Origin: Homoserinimonas aerilata
GTDB lineage: Bacteria; Actinomycetota; Actinomycetes; Actinomycetales; Microbacteriaceae
NCBI RefSeq assembly: GCF_006716125.1
Contig: NZ_VFOM01000001.1
Location: 1,550,001 to 1,614,000, forward strand
Reading direction: 5' to 3'
Length of the DNA: 64,000 nt
Under the pieces are notes generated by a model. The model saw nothing but the letters and a program-made list of their open reading frames with translations. It did no database searches and was not told the origin of the DNA. Below, one piece after another: positions 23,560-31,983 of the stretch. A program made the position numbers and the translations under genes. Numbering within the stretch: position 1 is the first letter of the stretch; each line of letters opens with the position of its first letter.

Positions 23560-24327
23560 ATGCACAGTCACCGCGATCTCGCACTCGTCACCGGCGCGAC
23601 CGCGGGTCTCGGCCTCGAATTCTGCCGCCAGCTCGCGGCATCCGGCCATGACCTCGTACTCGTCGCGCGCGATGCGCAGCGTCTGCAGCAGACGGCGGAT
23701 GCCCTGGCTGGCGAATTCGGCGTCGTCGCGCAGATCCTTCCCGCCGATCTGAGTGACAGGGCCCAGCTCGCCACCGTCGAGGCGCGGCTCTCGGCCACGG
23801 AGCATCCGGTGACCGTGCTCGTCAACAATGCCGGCTTCGGGCTCACCCCGCCGTTCGACGCGAACCCTGTCGGCGACGAGCAGCGGCACCTCGACCTCCT
23901 CGTCGCGGCGCCCATGCGGCTCGCGCATGCCGCCCTGCAGCAGATGCTCGCGCGTAGCAGCGGCACGATCATCTCCGTGGCGAGCGTCGCCGGCTACACG
24001 CCGCGCGGAACATACGGTGCAGCGAAGGCTTGGGTGCTGAGCTTCAGCCGCTGGGCGAACATCCACTATCGGCGCCGCGGCGTCACGGTGACGGCGGTCG
24101 CGCCGGGCTTCGTGCGCACCGAATTCCATCAGCGCATGAACGCCCGCACCGACAACATCCCCGAACCGCTGTGGCTGGACGCACCCCGTGTCGTACGCTC
24201 GGCCCTTCGGGCGGCATCCCGTGGCAGGGCCGTCGTGGTGCCGTCGCTGCGCTACAAGATCATCGTGTGGTTCGCTGGCTGGCTTCCGAAGCGACTCGTC
24301 GCTGCCGGCGCGCTACGAGGGCGCTGA
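23560..24327 (+). CDS. SDR family NAD(P)-dependent oxidoreductase (fatty-acyl reductase-like)
   Basis: 255 residues from ATG 23560. Nucleotide motif TGATAGLG at residues 11-18, NNAGFG, catalytic Ser in SVASVAG and TYGAAK (Tyr, Lys). Near the C terminus SLRYKIIVWFAGWLPKRL forms an amphipathic or membrane-touching helix seen in DltE/SadH-like lipid-associated SDRs. TAACGT (23547-23552), overlapping the stop of the acyltransferase gene, is seven bases before the ATG, so it can be made from its own leaderless message. The pairing with PlsC suggests lipid metabolism. Confidence 0.88.
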   Translation: MHSHRDLALVTGATAGLGLEFCRQLAASGHDLVLVARDAQRLQQTADALAGEFGVVAQILPADLSDRAQLATVEARLSATEHPVTVLVNNAGFGLTPPFDANPVGDEQRHLDLLVAAPMRLAHAALQQMLARSSGTIISVASVAGYTPRGTYGAAKAWVLSFSRWANIHYRRRGVTVTAVAPGFVRTEFHQRMNARTDNIPEPLWLDAPRVVRSALRAASRGRAVVVPSLRYKIIVWFAGWLPKRLVAAGALRGR

Positions 24328-24341
24328 CCCGCCCTCCACGC

Positions 24342-25172
24342 TCATCCGGCGGCGAGCTGGGCGAAGCCGACAGCGACGATCGCGCCGGTCACGAGCAGCG
24401 CCGCGGTGAGCAGCCACAGCTGCCGCACGAGCCGAGCCCGCACGACATCGCGACGCAGTGTCTCGAATCTCACGCGCTGTTCGGCGACCTCTCCGATGAC
24501 GGGCGGATGCTGCCGCCAGTGACGCTCCCCCGCCGCGGCCTGGGCCATCGCCTGGATGCTGTCCGCATCGAGCACGGTCGGCCTGCGCGACAGCCACCGC
24601 GACAGACGCGCAGAGTGGAGCACGACGACATCGCGGGGCAGTTCCCTCACGGCGAGCGTCTCCGGGTCGACGAGGGCGAGAATGCCGACGACCTCAACCT
24701 CCGAGCCGGTCGCGGCGGAGAGCAGGGCCTCCGCCCGCCCCATCCCCAGCTCGACGTCACGCACGAAGGGTTGGCGGTGGCCCGAGACGATCGCCGTGCG
24801 CCCCGAGATCCAGACGGACTGGCCGGAGGTGTTCTCCGTCATGATCGTGAAGACGCCGCCCGGGCCGATCGCCACATGGTCGACGCCGGCCCCATCGGCG
24901 GATTCCGGCACCGAGTAGAGCAGCGTCCACTCCGCGCCGAGCTCATCGAGGGCGCGCGCGACCTCGAGCTCGCCCAGCGCACCCCAGAAACGGGGGCGGC
25001 TCGCTTCGCTCAGCGGGCTGTGACCCACAAAGCGCGCCCAGCGTGATCGTGCAGGCACAGCATCCTGAGCTCTCAGGAACTCCTCTATGGCGCTCGCCGC
25101 GGGCGTTCCGCCGGCAGGGCGTCCACCCTGCTGATCACCCCGTCGACTGTTCAGCGCATCGCTGCCGCTCAT
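24342..25172 (-). CDS. NERD-domain membrane protein, probably nuclease-inactive
   Basis: About 276 residues from ATG 25172; an upstream ATG at 25274 with GAGG nine bases before it is a real alternative. The NERD (nuclease-related) domain starts near RFWGALGELEVARALDEL and continues DHVAIGPGGVFTIMTENTSG. The catalytic Lys of the usual TKNxSG motif is Glu here (TENTSG), so cleavage activity is doubtful. One membrane segment at the C terminus (LWLLTAALLVTGAIVAVGF) anchors it with the domain probably cytoplasmic. Function unknown. Confidence 0.8.
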   Translation of the reverse strand: MSGSDALNSRRGDQQGGRPAGGTPAASAIEEFLRAQDAVPARSRWARFVGHSPLSEASRPRFWGALGELEVARALDELGAEWTLLYSVPESADGAGVDHVAIGPGGVFTIMTENTSGQSVWISGRTAIVSGHRQPFVRDVELGMGRAEALLSAATGSEVEVVGILALVDPETLAVRELPRDVVVLHSARLSRWLSRRPTVLDADSIQAMAQAAAGERHWRQHPPVIGEVAEQRVRFETLRRDVVRARLVRQLWLLTAALLVTGAIVAVGFAQLAAG

Positions 25173-25274
25173 CGCGCCCTGTTCCGCCACCTGTCTGCGG
25201 CCGATCCCCGCCGCCCACCATGGGCACCGCTGCTTCAGCTTGCCTCTTCGCGGCCCCCAGCGCCATCCCCTCAT

Positions 25275-25545
25275 TGTGGGATGCCTCGGGTGACCGCTGC
25301 TCCGCTATGTGCGAATCCTAAGTCCGGCGAACAGGCCTTGACACCTGCGGGCGGTCGTCGCATGCTGGAGGCAGATCAACTCATCGCCCGGAAGTGCCGC
25401 ACCAAGTGCCGCGCCGGGCGATGAGTCCTTTAACCGGTCCTGTCACCGGATGCCCCGCATCCGCCGTCGCGAGTCGTTTTCGGCGGTCCGAGGATGCGAT
25501 TGCGGGCTCGAATCGCCGAAAACCCCTCAGAGCGACGGATGCGCT
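25275..25545. other. Gene-free stretch with hairpins and a promoter-like sequence
   Basis: 271 bases without a convincing gene. On the plus strand TTGACA (25338-25343), a 17-base spacer and CATGCT (25361-25366) resemble a sigma-A promoter. It is followed by an 11-base-pair hairpin (25381-25424), then CCGGT...ACCGG, a GGATGC/GCATCC hairpin (25447-25463) and GTTTTCGGCG...CGCCGAAAAC (25476-25485 with 25514-25523). A small RNA is possible. Confidence 0.6.
25373..25433 (+). ncRNA. Candidate small RNA with terminator-like hairpin
   Basis: Predicted from a TTGACA-N17-CATGCT promoter ending at 25366. The 60-base product would consist mainly of one stem, TCATCGCCCGG (25381-25391) pairing perfectly with CCGGGCGATGA (25414-25424), whose loop repeats AAGTGCCGC twice; GTCCTTTAACC follows. 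The T-run is short, so termination is uncertain and the call is tentative. Confidence 0.3.
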
Positions 25546-26205
25546 TCAGGCGCCGCCGGCCGGGAACAGGGTCGCCGCGAGGAACTCGCGCACATCGACG
25601 ATCTCGTCCGCCGAGATGCCGTGCCCCACTCCCGGGTACAGTTCCGCCCGAAGGGTGGAGTGACCCGGCAGCCACTGCTCGGTGAAGTCGATCGCGCCCG
25701 CCGTGATGACGGGGTCGGCGGCGTCACGCCCCCAGAACATGCGCGGGCGCAGCTCGGCCAGGCGGTCGTCGGCCGGAGCCTCCCCGCGCACGGCGAAGCC
25801 GGACAGGTTCACGAACGCGGCGAAGCGTTCCGGCTCAGTGCGCATGAGGTGGGTCGTCAATGCCCCACCCTGGCTGAAGCCGACGGATGCGACGCGGCCG
25901 ACGGGAGAGACACGGTCGAGCCAGGCGAGAATACCGCGCGTGGCGGCGAGCACCGCGGCCGGATCGGGCAGGCCGGGCTCCGCCGGAGGAAACCAGGTGT
26001 AGCCGTTGCCGCCCGGGAACGGATGGGGTGCCCGCAGCGATGCGTACACGGCTCCGGGCACGAGGTGGGGCACGAGGCTGAGCAGGTCGAGCTCGTGCGA
26101 TCCCCGCCCGTGCAGCAGCAGAACGAGGGGGCGCTCCCTCAGCGTCTCCTGCGGTTCCGACCAGGCGATCGCCGCCTCGTCGATCTCCACGATGTCGTCG
26201 CCCAT
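25546..26205 (-). CDS. Phospholipase/carboxylesterase (alpha/beta hydrolase)
   Basis: 219 residues. AAAGAGG six bases before ATG 26205 makes this start better than the ATG six bases upstream. Alpha/beta hydrolase of the abhydrolase_2 (carboxylesterase EstB/YpfH) type: LLLHGRGSHELDL forms the oxyanion loop, GFSQGGA carries the nucleophile Ser, an Asp follows in RDAADPV, and GVGHGIS holds the His. Cytoplasmic, no signal. 15 bases behind the flavoprotein gene in the same direction, so both are probably one operon of unknown purpose. Confidence 0.9.
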   Translation of the reverse strand: MGDDIVEIDEAAIAWSEPQETLRERPLVLLLHGRGSHELDLLSLVPHLVPGAVYASLRAPHPFPGGNGYTWFPPAEPGLPDPAAVLAATRGILAWLDRVSPVGRVASVGFSQGGALTTHLMRTEPERFAAFVNLSGFAVRGEAPADDRLAELRPRMFWGRDAADPVITAGAIDFTEQWLPGHSTLRAELYPGVGHGISADEIVDVREFLAATLFPAGGA

Positions 26206-26226
26206 GAGCATCCTCTTTCTGTCGTC

Positions 26227-27369
26227 TCAGTCTGCGATCGGCCCAAGCAGGGCTGTCGCCACGGTGGAGTGCACCGAATCTTCGTTGCTCGGGTGGAACC
26301 CGCCGGCGAGCACGTCACGGTAGAGCCTGCCGAGTTCGCTCGAGTTGCGGTAGGAGGAGCCGCCGGCCACCCGCACCGCCTGCTCGACCATGTAGCGGGC
26401 GTTCTGTGTGGCCCTCAGCTTCATGCCGGTGAGCGCCCGGAACCATTGGTCACCGCGGTCGGCCTTCTCGTCAACGTCGCGGGCGAGCGCGTCGAGCTGC
26501 GGCACGATCGCATCCTGCGCGATGGCGGCGTCGGCGAGCTTCCAGCGGGTGTCCGGGTTCTGGTCGCCGCTCTGGCCCGTTTTGGCGGAGCGGCGCGAGC
26601 GGGCCGCCTCCACCCCGAGCTCGAGCGCACGCTGGCCGACCCCCACATACACGGAGGAGACGAGCAGAAGAAAGTTGGTGAAGATGGCGAAGACCAGCGG
26701 ATGCCCGCTCGGTCCGGTCTCGCGGCGGCCGAACACGCGGTCTGCCGCGGCGACCGCCCCGTGCAGTCTCGTGGTGTTGCTCTGGGTGGCGCGCATGCCG
26801 ATCGTGTCCCAGTCGTCGAGCGTCTCGATGCCGTCACCGCGTTCGAGGAAGGCGTGCACGAGTTTGGGCGCGTCTGCCGATTCGCTGTCGAGGCCGAAGA
26901 CCCCGAGCCGGGTCCAGACGGGGGCGAGACTGGTGAAGATCTTTGTTCCGGTGAACGCGTAGCCGCCGTCGGGCAGCGGTCGTGCCTCCGTCGAGCTGCC
27001 GAAGAGCACCAGGTCGTTGCCGGGCTCGCTGATGCCGAAGGCGAAGATCTCCCCCTCTGCGGCCTCCGTGAGCACGTGGTCGAGGCTGGTGTCGCCCCTG
27101 TCGCGCAGCACCTTCGCGACGCCCGTCCAGATGAGGTGCATGTTCACGGCGAGGGCCGTCGCGGGGGCTGCCGCCGCGAGGCGCGCCTGCTCCCTGGTCG
27201 CCTCGACGAGCCCGAGGCCGAGCCCTCCGAGTTCGGCGGGCACGAGCATCCGAAGATAGCCGGCCTGTTTCAGTTCGGCGAGGTCTTCGTGCGGAAACGC
27301 GTTCGCGCGGTCGTATCCCGCGGCGCGTTCCCGGATCCTGGTCAGCAGCTCATCGCTCAGCACGGTCAC
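26227..27369 (-). CDS. Acyl-CoA dehydrogenase-like flavoprotein
   Basis: 380 residues, GTG start. Three-domain acyl-CoA dehydrogenase fold: N-terminal helical part, beta domain with GISEPGNDLVLFGSS and FTGTKIFTSLAP, and a C-terminal helical bundle. The usual catalytic Glu context is not seen; the corresponding C-terminal region reads AGGFHPSNEDSVH, as in group D flavin monooxygenases/SfnB-like proteins. It may therefore be a desaturase or a flavin-dependent monooxygenase needing reduced FMN. Pairs with the esterase downstream. Confidence 0.85.
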   Translation of the reverse strand: MTVLSDELLTRIRERAAGYDRANAFPHEDLAELKQAGYLRMLVPAELGGLGLGLVEATREQARLAAAAPATALAVNMHLIWTGVAKVLRDRGDTSLDHVLTEAAEGEIFAFGISEPGNDLVLFGSSTEARPLPDGGYAFTGTKIFTSLAPVWTRLGVFGLDSESADAPKLVHAFLERGDGIETLDDWDTIGMRATQSNTTRLHGAVAAADRVFGRRETGPSGHPLVFAIFTNFLLLVSSVYVGVGQRALELGVEAARSRRSAKTGQSGDQNPDTRWKLADAAIAQDAIVPQLDALARDVDEKADRGDQWFRALTGMKLRATQNARYMVEQAVRVAGGSSYRNSSELGRLYRDVLAGGFHPSNEDSVHSTVATALLGPIAD

Positions 27370-27422
27370 CCGTCCAGCATGTCACGCTTCGCGGGGGCGC
27401 GCCGAGCCGACAGAATGGTGCC

Positions 27423-28448
27423 GTGACGCCCTCCATCGACTACTCCGCCCTCTTCGTCCCTGTCACTCGGGAGGAGGTCACGGCGTTTCGTCGCGACGCC
27501 CGGCAGCGCGGCGGCTCGGCGAGCGCCAACACGGCGCGTGTGGCCGGCTACGTCTTCATCGGCGTGTTCATCGCTGTCTGGGCGGTCATCATGTATTCGA
27601 TGATCGGCTCGGCCGGTCAGGCCGCGATTCCCATGTTCGTGGTTGTGGCGATCTTCGGCGTCATCGTCGGCGCTGTCTGGTTCCTCGGCCGCGGCCGCCA
27701 CTGGGAGAGGACGATGCGGCGCACCCGCTTCGCTGCCGCCAACGGGCTCGTCTATGTCGCCGCATCCGCTGCCCCCTCCTATCCGGGCGTCATCTTCGGA
27801 ATCGGATCGTCCCGGCAGGCGACGGGCGGCTACAGGCGAGCGGATGCCTCGGGGCTCGACATCAGCGGGTACCGCTACACGACCGGCTCCGACAAGAACA
27901 AGACGACGCACAACTGGGGTTACGTCGCGCTGCGCCTGCCGCGCAAGCTGCCCCACATGCTCCTCGACGCTCGCAGCAACAACGGCATCTTTGGGGCATC
28001 CAATCTGCCGATCTCCTTCTCACGCAACCAGGTGCTCTCGCTCGAGGGCGACTTCGACAGGTACTTCACGCTGTACTGCCCCGCCGAATATGAGCGGGAC
28101 GCCCTCTACGTGTTCACCCCGGACCTCATGGCGCGGCTCATCGATGAGAGCGCCGCGTTCGATGTGGAGATCATCGACGACTGGATGTTCCTGTACGCGC
28201 ACGGGGGAATCGACATCGACGACCCCGCCATCATGCAGCGCGTGTTCACGATCCTCGACACCGTCGGGGAGAAGGCGCAGCGGCAGACCCGCCGCTACGC
28301 GGACGAGCGCATCGGCGACCCCGGCGTCGACTATGTGGCGCCGCGCGGCCAGCGGCTGCGCCGCACCCCGCTCTGGCTGGGCGTGGGCGGGGTCGTCGTC
28401 GTCGCCTGGGTGGCCTTCACGATCATCACGCAGTTCGTGCTGCGCTGA
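27423..28448 (+). CDS. Membrane protein of unknown function
   Basis: 341 residues, GTG start preceded by CAGAAT (27411-27416) six bases away, so probably leaderless. Two membrane segments near the N terminus (about residues 41-60 and 69-88), a soluble middle of some 220 residues, and one C-terminal segment (LWLGVGGVVVVAWVAFTII). The soluble part has SLEGDFDRYFTLYCPAEYERDALYVFTPDLMARL, a pattern common in actinobacterial hypothetical membrane proteins. No catalytic motif seen. Divergent from the flavoprotein gene. Confidence 0.75.
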   Translation: MTPSIDYSALFVPVTREEVTAFRRDARQRGGSASANTARVAGYVFIGVFIAVWAVIMYSMIGSAGQAAIPMFVVVAIFGVIVGAVWFLGRGRHWERTMRRTRFAAANGLVYVAASAAPSYPGVIFGIGSSRQATGGYRRADASGLDISGYRYTTGSDKNKTTHNWGYVALRLPRKLPHMLLDARSNNGIFGASNLPISFSRNQVLSLEGDFDRYFTLYCPAEYERDALYVFTPDLMARLIDESAAFDVEIIDDWMFLYAHGGIDIDDPAIMQRVFTILDTVGEKAQRQTRRYADERIGDPGVDYVAPRGQRLRRTPLWLGVGGVVVVAWVAFTIITQFVLR

Positions 28449-28472
28449 CCCGACGCTCGCGCCGGAGCCGGT

Positions 28473-30692
28473 CTAGGCGGGGGCCGGCGGCAGCTCACCC
28501 ACGAGCGTGAGGCGCTGCGTCGCCCGCGTCATGGCCACATACAGGGCACTCGCGCCGCGCGGCTCCCCTGCGACGATTCCGGTCGGGTCGACGATGATGA
28601 CGGAGTCGAATTCGAGACCCTTCGACTCCTGGGCGGTGAGCACGACGACGGCCGACAGCAGGCTGTCCTCCCCGTAGGCCACGTCACCGCCGAACTCCTG
28701 CCGCAGCTGGTCGTGCACCTGCCGCAGCGAGTCGGGGCGCACGATGACGGCGATGGTTCCCGCAGCATCCGCCTCCCGTGCCTCGGCGACTGCGGCCACG
28801 ACGTCGTCGACGACGGTGACGGGCCACTCGCTGGCTCGCACCGACGATGACGGCGTCACCGGCAGGCCGTGCGCGAGGGCGAACTCCTGGGCCGCATCCG
28901 CGATCTGGCTGGGGGTGCGGTAGTTGACGGTGAGTTCCTCGAGTCGCCAGCGATCGGTCTCCGGCGAGCGCCCCAGAAGCGGCCGCAGGGCACGCTTCCA
29001 GCTGGGGGCTGCGGATGCGGCGCTCGCCTGGGCGATGTCGCCGACGATCGTGAAGGAGCGCAGGGGCCCGCGGCGCAGCAGCACGCGCCACTGCATGGGC
29101 GAGAGCTCCTGGGCCTCATCTACGACGATGTGACCGTAGCTCCAGCTGCGGTCGGCGGCGGCGCGTTCTGCCGTGGAGCGGCTCGCGCCGGTCTCGGCGA
29201 AGTTCGAGGCGAGCGTCTTCGCGTCGACGATGCCGCCGACCTGCATGTTCTCGATGGCCGCCTCGGCATTCTCGATGTCGCGCTTGCGCTGCGCCTTGTC
29301 CTCGCGTTGGCGGGCCGCGTCGACGTCGTCGTATTCGCCAAGGTGCTCTGCGGCCTCGTCGAGCAGGGGCACGTCATCGACGGTGAAGGGGGCGCTGCGC
29401 TCGCGGAACAGCAGCGCACGCTGCTCCGGAGACCAGCCGGGCGTGAGCTCGGCCAGCCACTGCCGCCTCGCGTAGAGATCCTGCACCAGCTTCTGCGGCG
29501 TCAACGGCAGCCAGGCCGTGTTGAGCGCCACCCGCACGTCGTACGCCGTGCGCAGATCCTCGCGCAGCATGGGGTGGTCACTGTCGTCGATCGAGTTGCC
29601 CTGGTCGCGCAGCTGCTCTGCCCATTGCCGGGTGAGCTGCGAGAGCGCGTTCTTGACGAAGACGACGCGGGCCTCGTTGTACGGTTTGCGGGAGTCGCGG
29701 GCCTTCTGGATGGCGCTTGCGATCGTCGCAGGGTCGAGCACGAGGGTGTCGCCGTTCACGTTCATCGGCTGCGGTTCTGCGGGAACCCGTTGCCGGGAGC
29801 GCACCGCCCGGGCCACGAGATCGGCCATCGAGGCTCGGCCCTTGATCTCGGCGACGGCAGGTGCATCGTGGGCTGTCGCCTCCTCATCGGGGAACAGCTG
29901 CCCGAGACTGGCCAGCACGACGCCGGTCTCGCCGAGCGACGGAAGCACGGCCTCGATGTAGTGCAGGAAGGAGCGCGACGGGCCGACGATGAGCACACCG
30001 GAGTTGCGCAGCCTGTCCCTGTGCGAATAGAGCAGATAGGCCGCTCGGTGCAGCGCCACGGCCGTCTTGCCTGTTCCGGGGCCTCCCTGCACGACCAGAA
30101 CACCGGCCAGGGGCGAGCGGATGATGCGGTCCTGTTCCGCCTGGATGGTCGCGACGATGTCGGCCATGCGACCGGTGCGCTGCGCCCTCAGCGCCGCGAG
30201 CAGCGCGCCCTCACCCTGATGCTCCGAACCGTCGGTGAGGAGCGTCTCGTCGAAGATCTCGTCCTCGATGCGTACGACATCGCGACCCTTGGAGATGATG
30301 TGGCGGCGCGCGCGGGCGCCCATGGGGGTGGCCGCTGTCGCCTGGTAGAAGGCGCTCGCCTGCGGCACCCGCCAGTCGAGCAGCACGGGCCGCTGCTCCT
30401 CGTCGCGCAGGCCGATCCGGCCGATGTAGCGGTGCGGTGCGTCATCGTCGGGCGCCCCGTCGAGCTCGAGCCGGCCGAAGGCGAGCCGCTCCGTGACGTC
30501 GCGCAGCTGCGCTATGCGGTCCTCGTAGAGCCGGGCGAAGGTGTCTCGCTCGGTGCGGCTCTGATGCGTGCCGCCCACACTCTGGCGGCGCACGGCGGCG
30601 AGTTGTTCCTCCGCCTCCGCACGCAGTTCGTCGAGTCGCGCATAGAGCGCGGCGACGTACCGCTGCTCATGCTCCAGTCCGTTGTCGATCAC
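28473..30692 (-). CDS. HelD/HelR-type RNA-polymerase-associated ATPase
   Basis: 739 residues from GTG 30692, preceded by AAAGGGG eight bases upstream; a TTG ten codons earlier is less likely. UvrD-like superfamily 1 fold with an N-terminal antiparallel coiled coil (residues 1-80) that in HelD enters the polymerase channel. Walker A GGPGTGKT at 203-210, Walker B VVDEAQE, motif QESKGLEFDSVIIVDP and YVAMTRATQRL near the end. Family role: releases stalled RNA polymerase from DNA and, in actinobacterial HelR, protects against rifampicin. No clear rifampicin-associated element was seen upstream. Confidence 0.9.
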   Translation of the reverse strand: MIDNGLEHEQRYVAALYARLDELRAEAEEQLAAVRRQSVGGTHQSRTERDTFARLYEDRIAQLRDVTERLAFGRLELDGAPDDDAPHRYIGRIGLRDEEQRPVLLDWRVPQASAFYQATAATPMGARARRHIISKGRDVVRIEDEIFDETLLTDGSEHQGEGALLAALRAQRTGRMADIVATIQAEQDRIIRSPLAGVLVVQGGPGTGKTAVALHRAAYLLYSHRDRLRNSGVLIVGPSRSFLHYIEAVLPSLGETGVVLASLGQLFPDEEATAHDAPAVAEIKGRASMADLVARAVRSRQRVPAEPQPMNVNGDTLVLDPATIASAIQKARDSRKPYNEARVVFVKNALSQLTRQWAEQLRDQGNSIDDSDHPMLREDLRTAYDVRVALNTAWLPLTPQKLVQDLYARRQWLAELTPGWSPEQRALLFRERSAPFTVDDVPLLDEAAEHLGEYDDVDAARQREDKAQRKRDIENAEAAIENMQVGGIVDAKTLASNFAETGASRSTAERAAADRSWSYGHIVVDEAQELSPMQWRVLLRRGPLRSFTIVGDIAQASAASAAPSWKRALRPLLGRSPETDRWRLEELTVNYRTPSQIADAAQEFALAHGLPVTPSSSVRASEWPVTVVDDVVAAVAEAREADAAGTIAVIVRPDSLRQVHDQLRQEFGGDVAYGEDSLLSAVVVLTAQESKGLEFDSVIIVDPTGIVAGEPRGASALYVAMTRATQRLTLVGELPPAPA

Positions 30693-30801
30693 CCAGGTAG
30701 CCCCTTTAAATCCGGCCTTCAATCCTACGCGATCCCGGATGCCGTCGCCCGCCGCATCCTGTGGGGTCCGGTACCACCGGGGAAGGTCGGGGCCTTCGAG
30801 C

Positions 30802-31983
30802 TCAGCGCGGGCCGATTAGCAGCGAGCGGGCGTCGGCCACCTCGGCGAGCAGTATGCCCTCGTCGTATCTGGCCGCAGCACGGTCACGCCCCAGCACGAT
30901 GCGGTGCCGGGCGAAGGCGAGCCGCGTCGCCGCGCGAGAGAAGCGCGAGAAGGCCGCACCGACGCCGTGACCGCGCGCCCAGGCGGTGGCCGCCCTTCTG
31001 CCGGCGCCCGTGGAGAGCATCCGCACCTCGTCGTCTGTGAACCAGCCGACCGCGGCGTACTCCTGCAGGTGTCGGAGGGTGATGATGCGTTCCTGCCTGC
31101 GCAGGAAGAAGACGATGGCGAAGCCGATCGCGAACAGCGGCACCTGCACAAGGAAGTAGTAGCCGTAGAAGTCGGCGATGAACAGCGCCGAGCCGTTCCA
31201 GAAGGCGTGCAACAGCACCGCCGGAAGCAGCCCGAGCAGGAACCAGCCCACGATCCCCCACGCCGACGCCCTGCGGGAAGCCCACCCGATGACGAGGCCC
31301 GTGCAGGCCGTGAACATGACGTGCGCGAACGGCGACATGAGTCCCCGCATCACGAAGATCTCCCCCACATCGCCCGGAACCTGGGCGTCACCGATCGCGA
31401 GGCCGAAGTACTGGATGTTCTCGATGAATGCGAAGCCGACGGCGATCATCGCCCCATAGACGACCCCATCGACGGGGCCGTCGAACTGTCGGCGCACCAC
31501 CCAGAACAGCAGCAGCAGGCCGAGCCCCTTGCCGAACTCCTCCACGAGCGGCGCCTGCACGACGAGCCCGAACAGCAGCGACGGGAACCCATCGTCGATC
31601 CCCATGACGGCGCCCACGATGTGCGCCCCCACGTCGAAGAGCAGCGCGATCGCGATCGACGCGGCCGCCCCCCACAGGAACGCGAAGACCAGCGCGCCGG
31701 GCGGCTCCGGCTCCCAGCGGTCTATCCAGCGGATGCCCAGAAGCACGATCGCGAGAGGAACCATCGCCATGACACTGGCCGAGACGAGCGCCACCGGCCC
31801 CAGCAGCGACAGCAGATACACGAGCAGAACCAGAAGCAGAAGCGACAGGATGGCGTAACCCACGATCGCCAGAACGAACACCAGATGGTCGCCCCGCGGT
31901 CTGCCCGCGACGACCGGCTCAGCGGATTCGGCGACCGGGTTCGGGTTGAGCGCCGGCGCAGCCCCGCCGGGCCGTGCCGTCAC
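30802..31983 (-). CDS. PrsW-family intramembrane metalloprotease
   Basis: 393 residues, about eight membrane segments. The conserved PrsW motifs are all present: EExxK as LVEEFGK (Glu148, Glu149), FAFIENIQYF (Glu188), SPFAHVMFT and LLHAFWN (His). These residues bind the metal that cuts peptide bonds inside the membrane, classically anti-sigma factors. The Arg-rich C-terminal 90 residues are soluble. The GTG start overlaps the stop of the upstream membrane-protein gene (GTGA), so the two are co-translated. Substrate unknown. Confidence 0.92.
   Translation of the reverse strand: MTARPGGAAPALNPNPVAESAEPVVAGRPRGDHLVFVLAIVGYAILSLLLLVLLVYLLSLLGPVALVSASVMAMVPLAIVLLGIRWIDRWEPEPPGALVFAFLWGAAASIAIALLFDVGAHIVGAVMGIDDGFPSLLFGLVVQAPLVEEFGKGLGLLLLFWVVRRQFDGPVDGVVYGAMIAVGFAFIENIQYFGLAIGDAQVPGDVGEIFVMRGLMSPFAHVMFTACTGLVIGWASRRASAWGIVGWFLLGLLPAVLLHAFWNGSALFIADFYGYYFLVQVPLFAIGFAIVFFLRRQERIITLRHLQEYAAVGWFTDDEVRMLSTGAGRRAATAWARGHGVGAAFSRFSRAATRLAFARHRIVLGRDRAAARYDEGILLAEVADARSLLIGPR

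Noticed and set aside
25498-25523. tRNA T-arm-like sequence GGCTCGAATCGCC
   Set aside because: Only three base pairs can form around the loop, no acceptor, D or anticodon arms fit nearby; part of a simple inverted repeat.
25450-27426. 658-codon open frame on the plus strand across the esterase and flavoprotein genes
   Set aside because: Opposite strand carries complete esterase and acyl-CoA-dehydrogenase motifs; the plus-strand product has no domain and runs through intergenic DNA.
30768-30798. Dyads CCGGT/ACCGG and GAAGG/CCTTC considered as a rifampicin-associated element upstream of the HelD gene
   Set aside because: They do not match the known 19-base element and are short; more likely a weak hairpin behind the PrsW gene.
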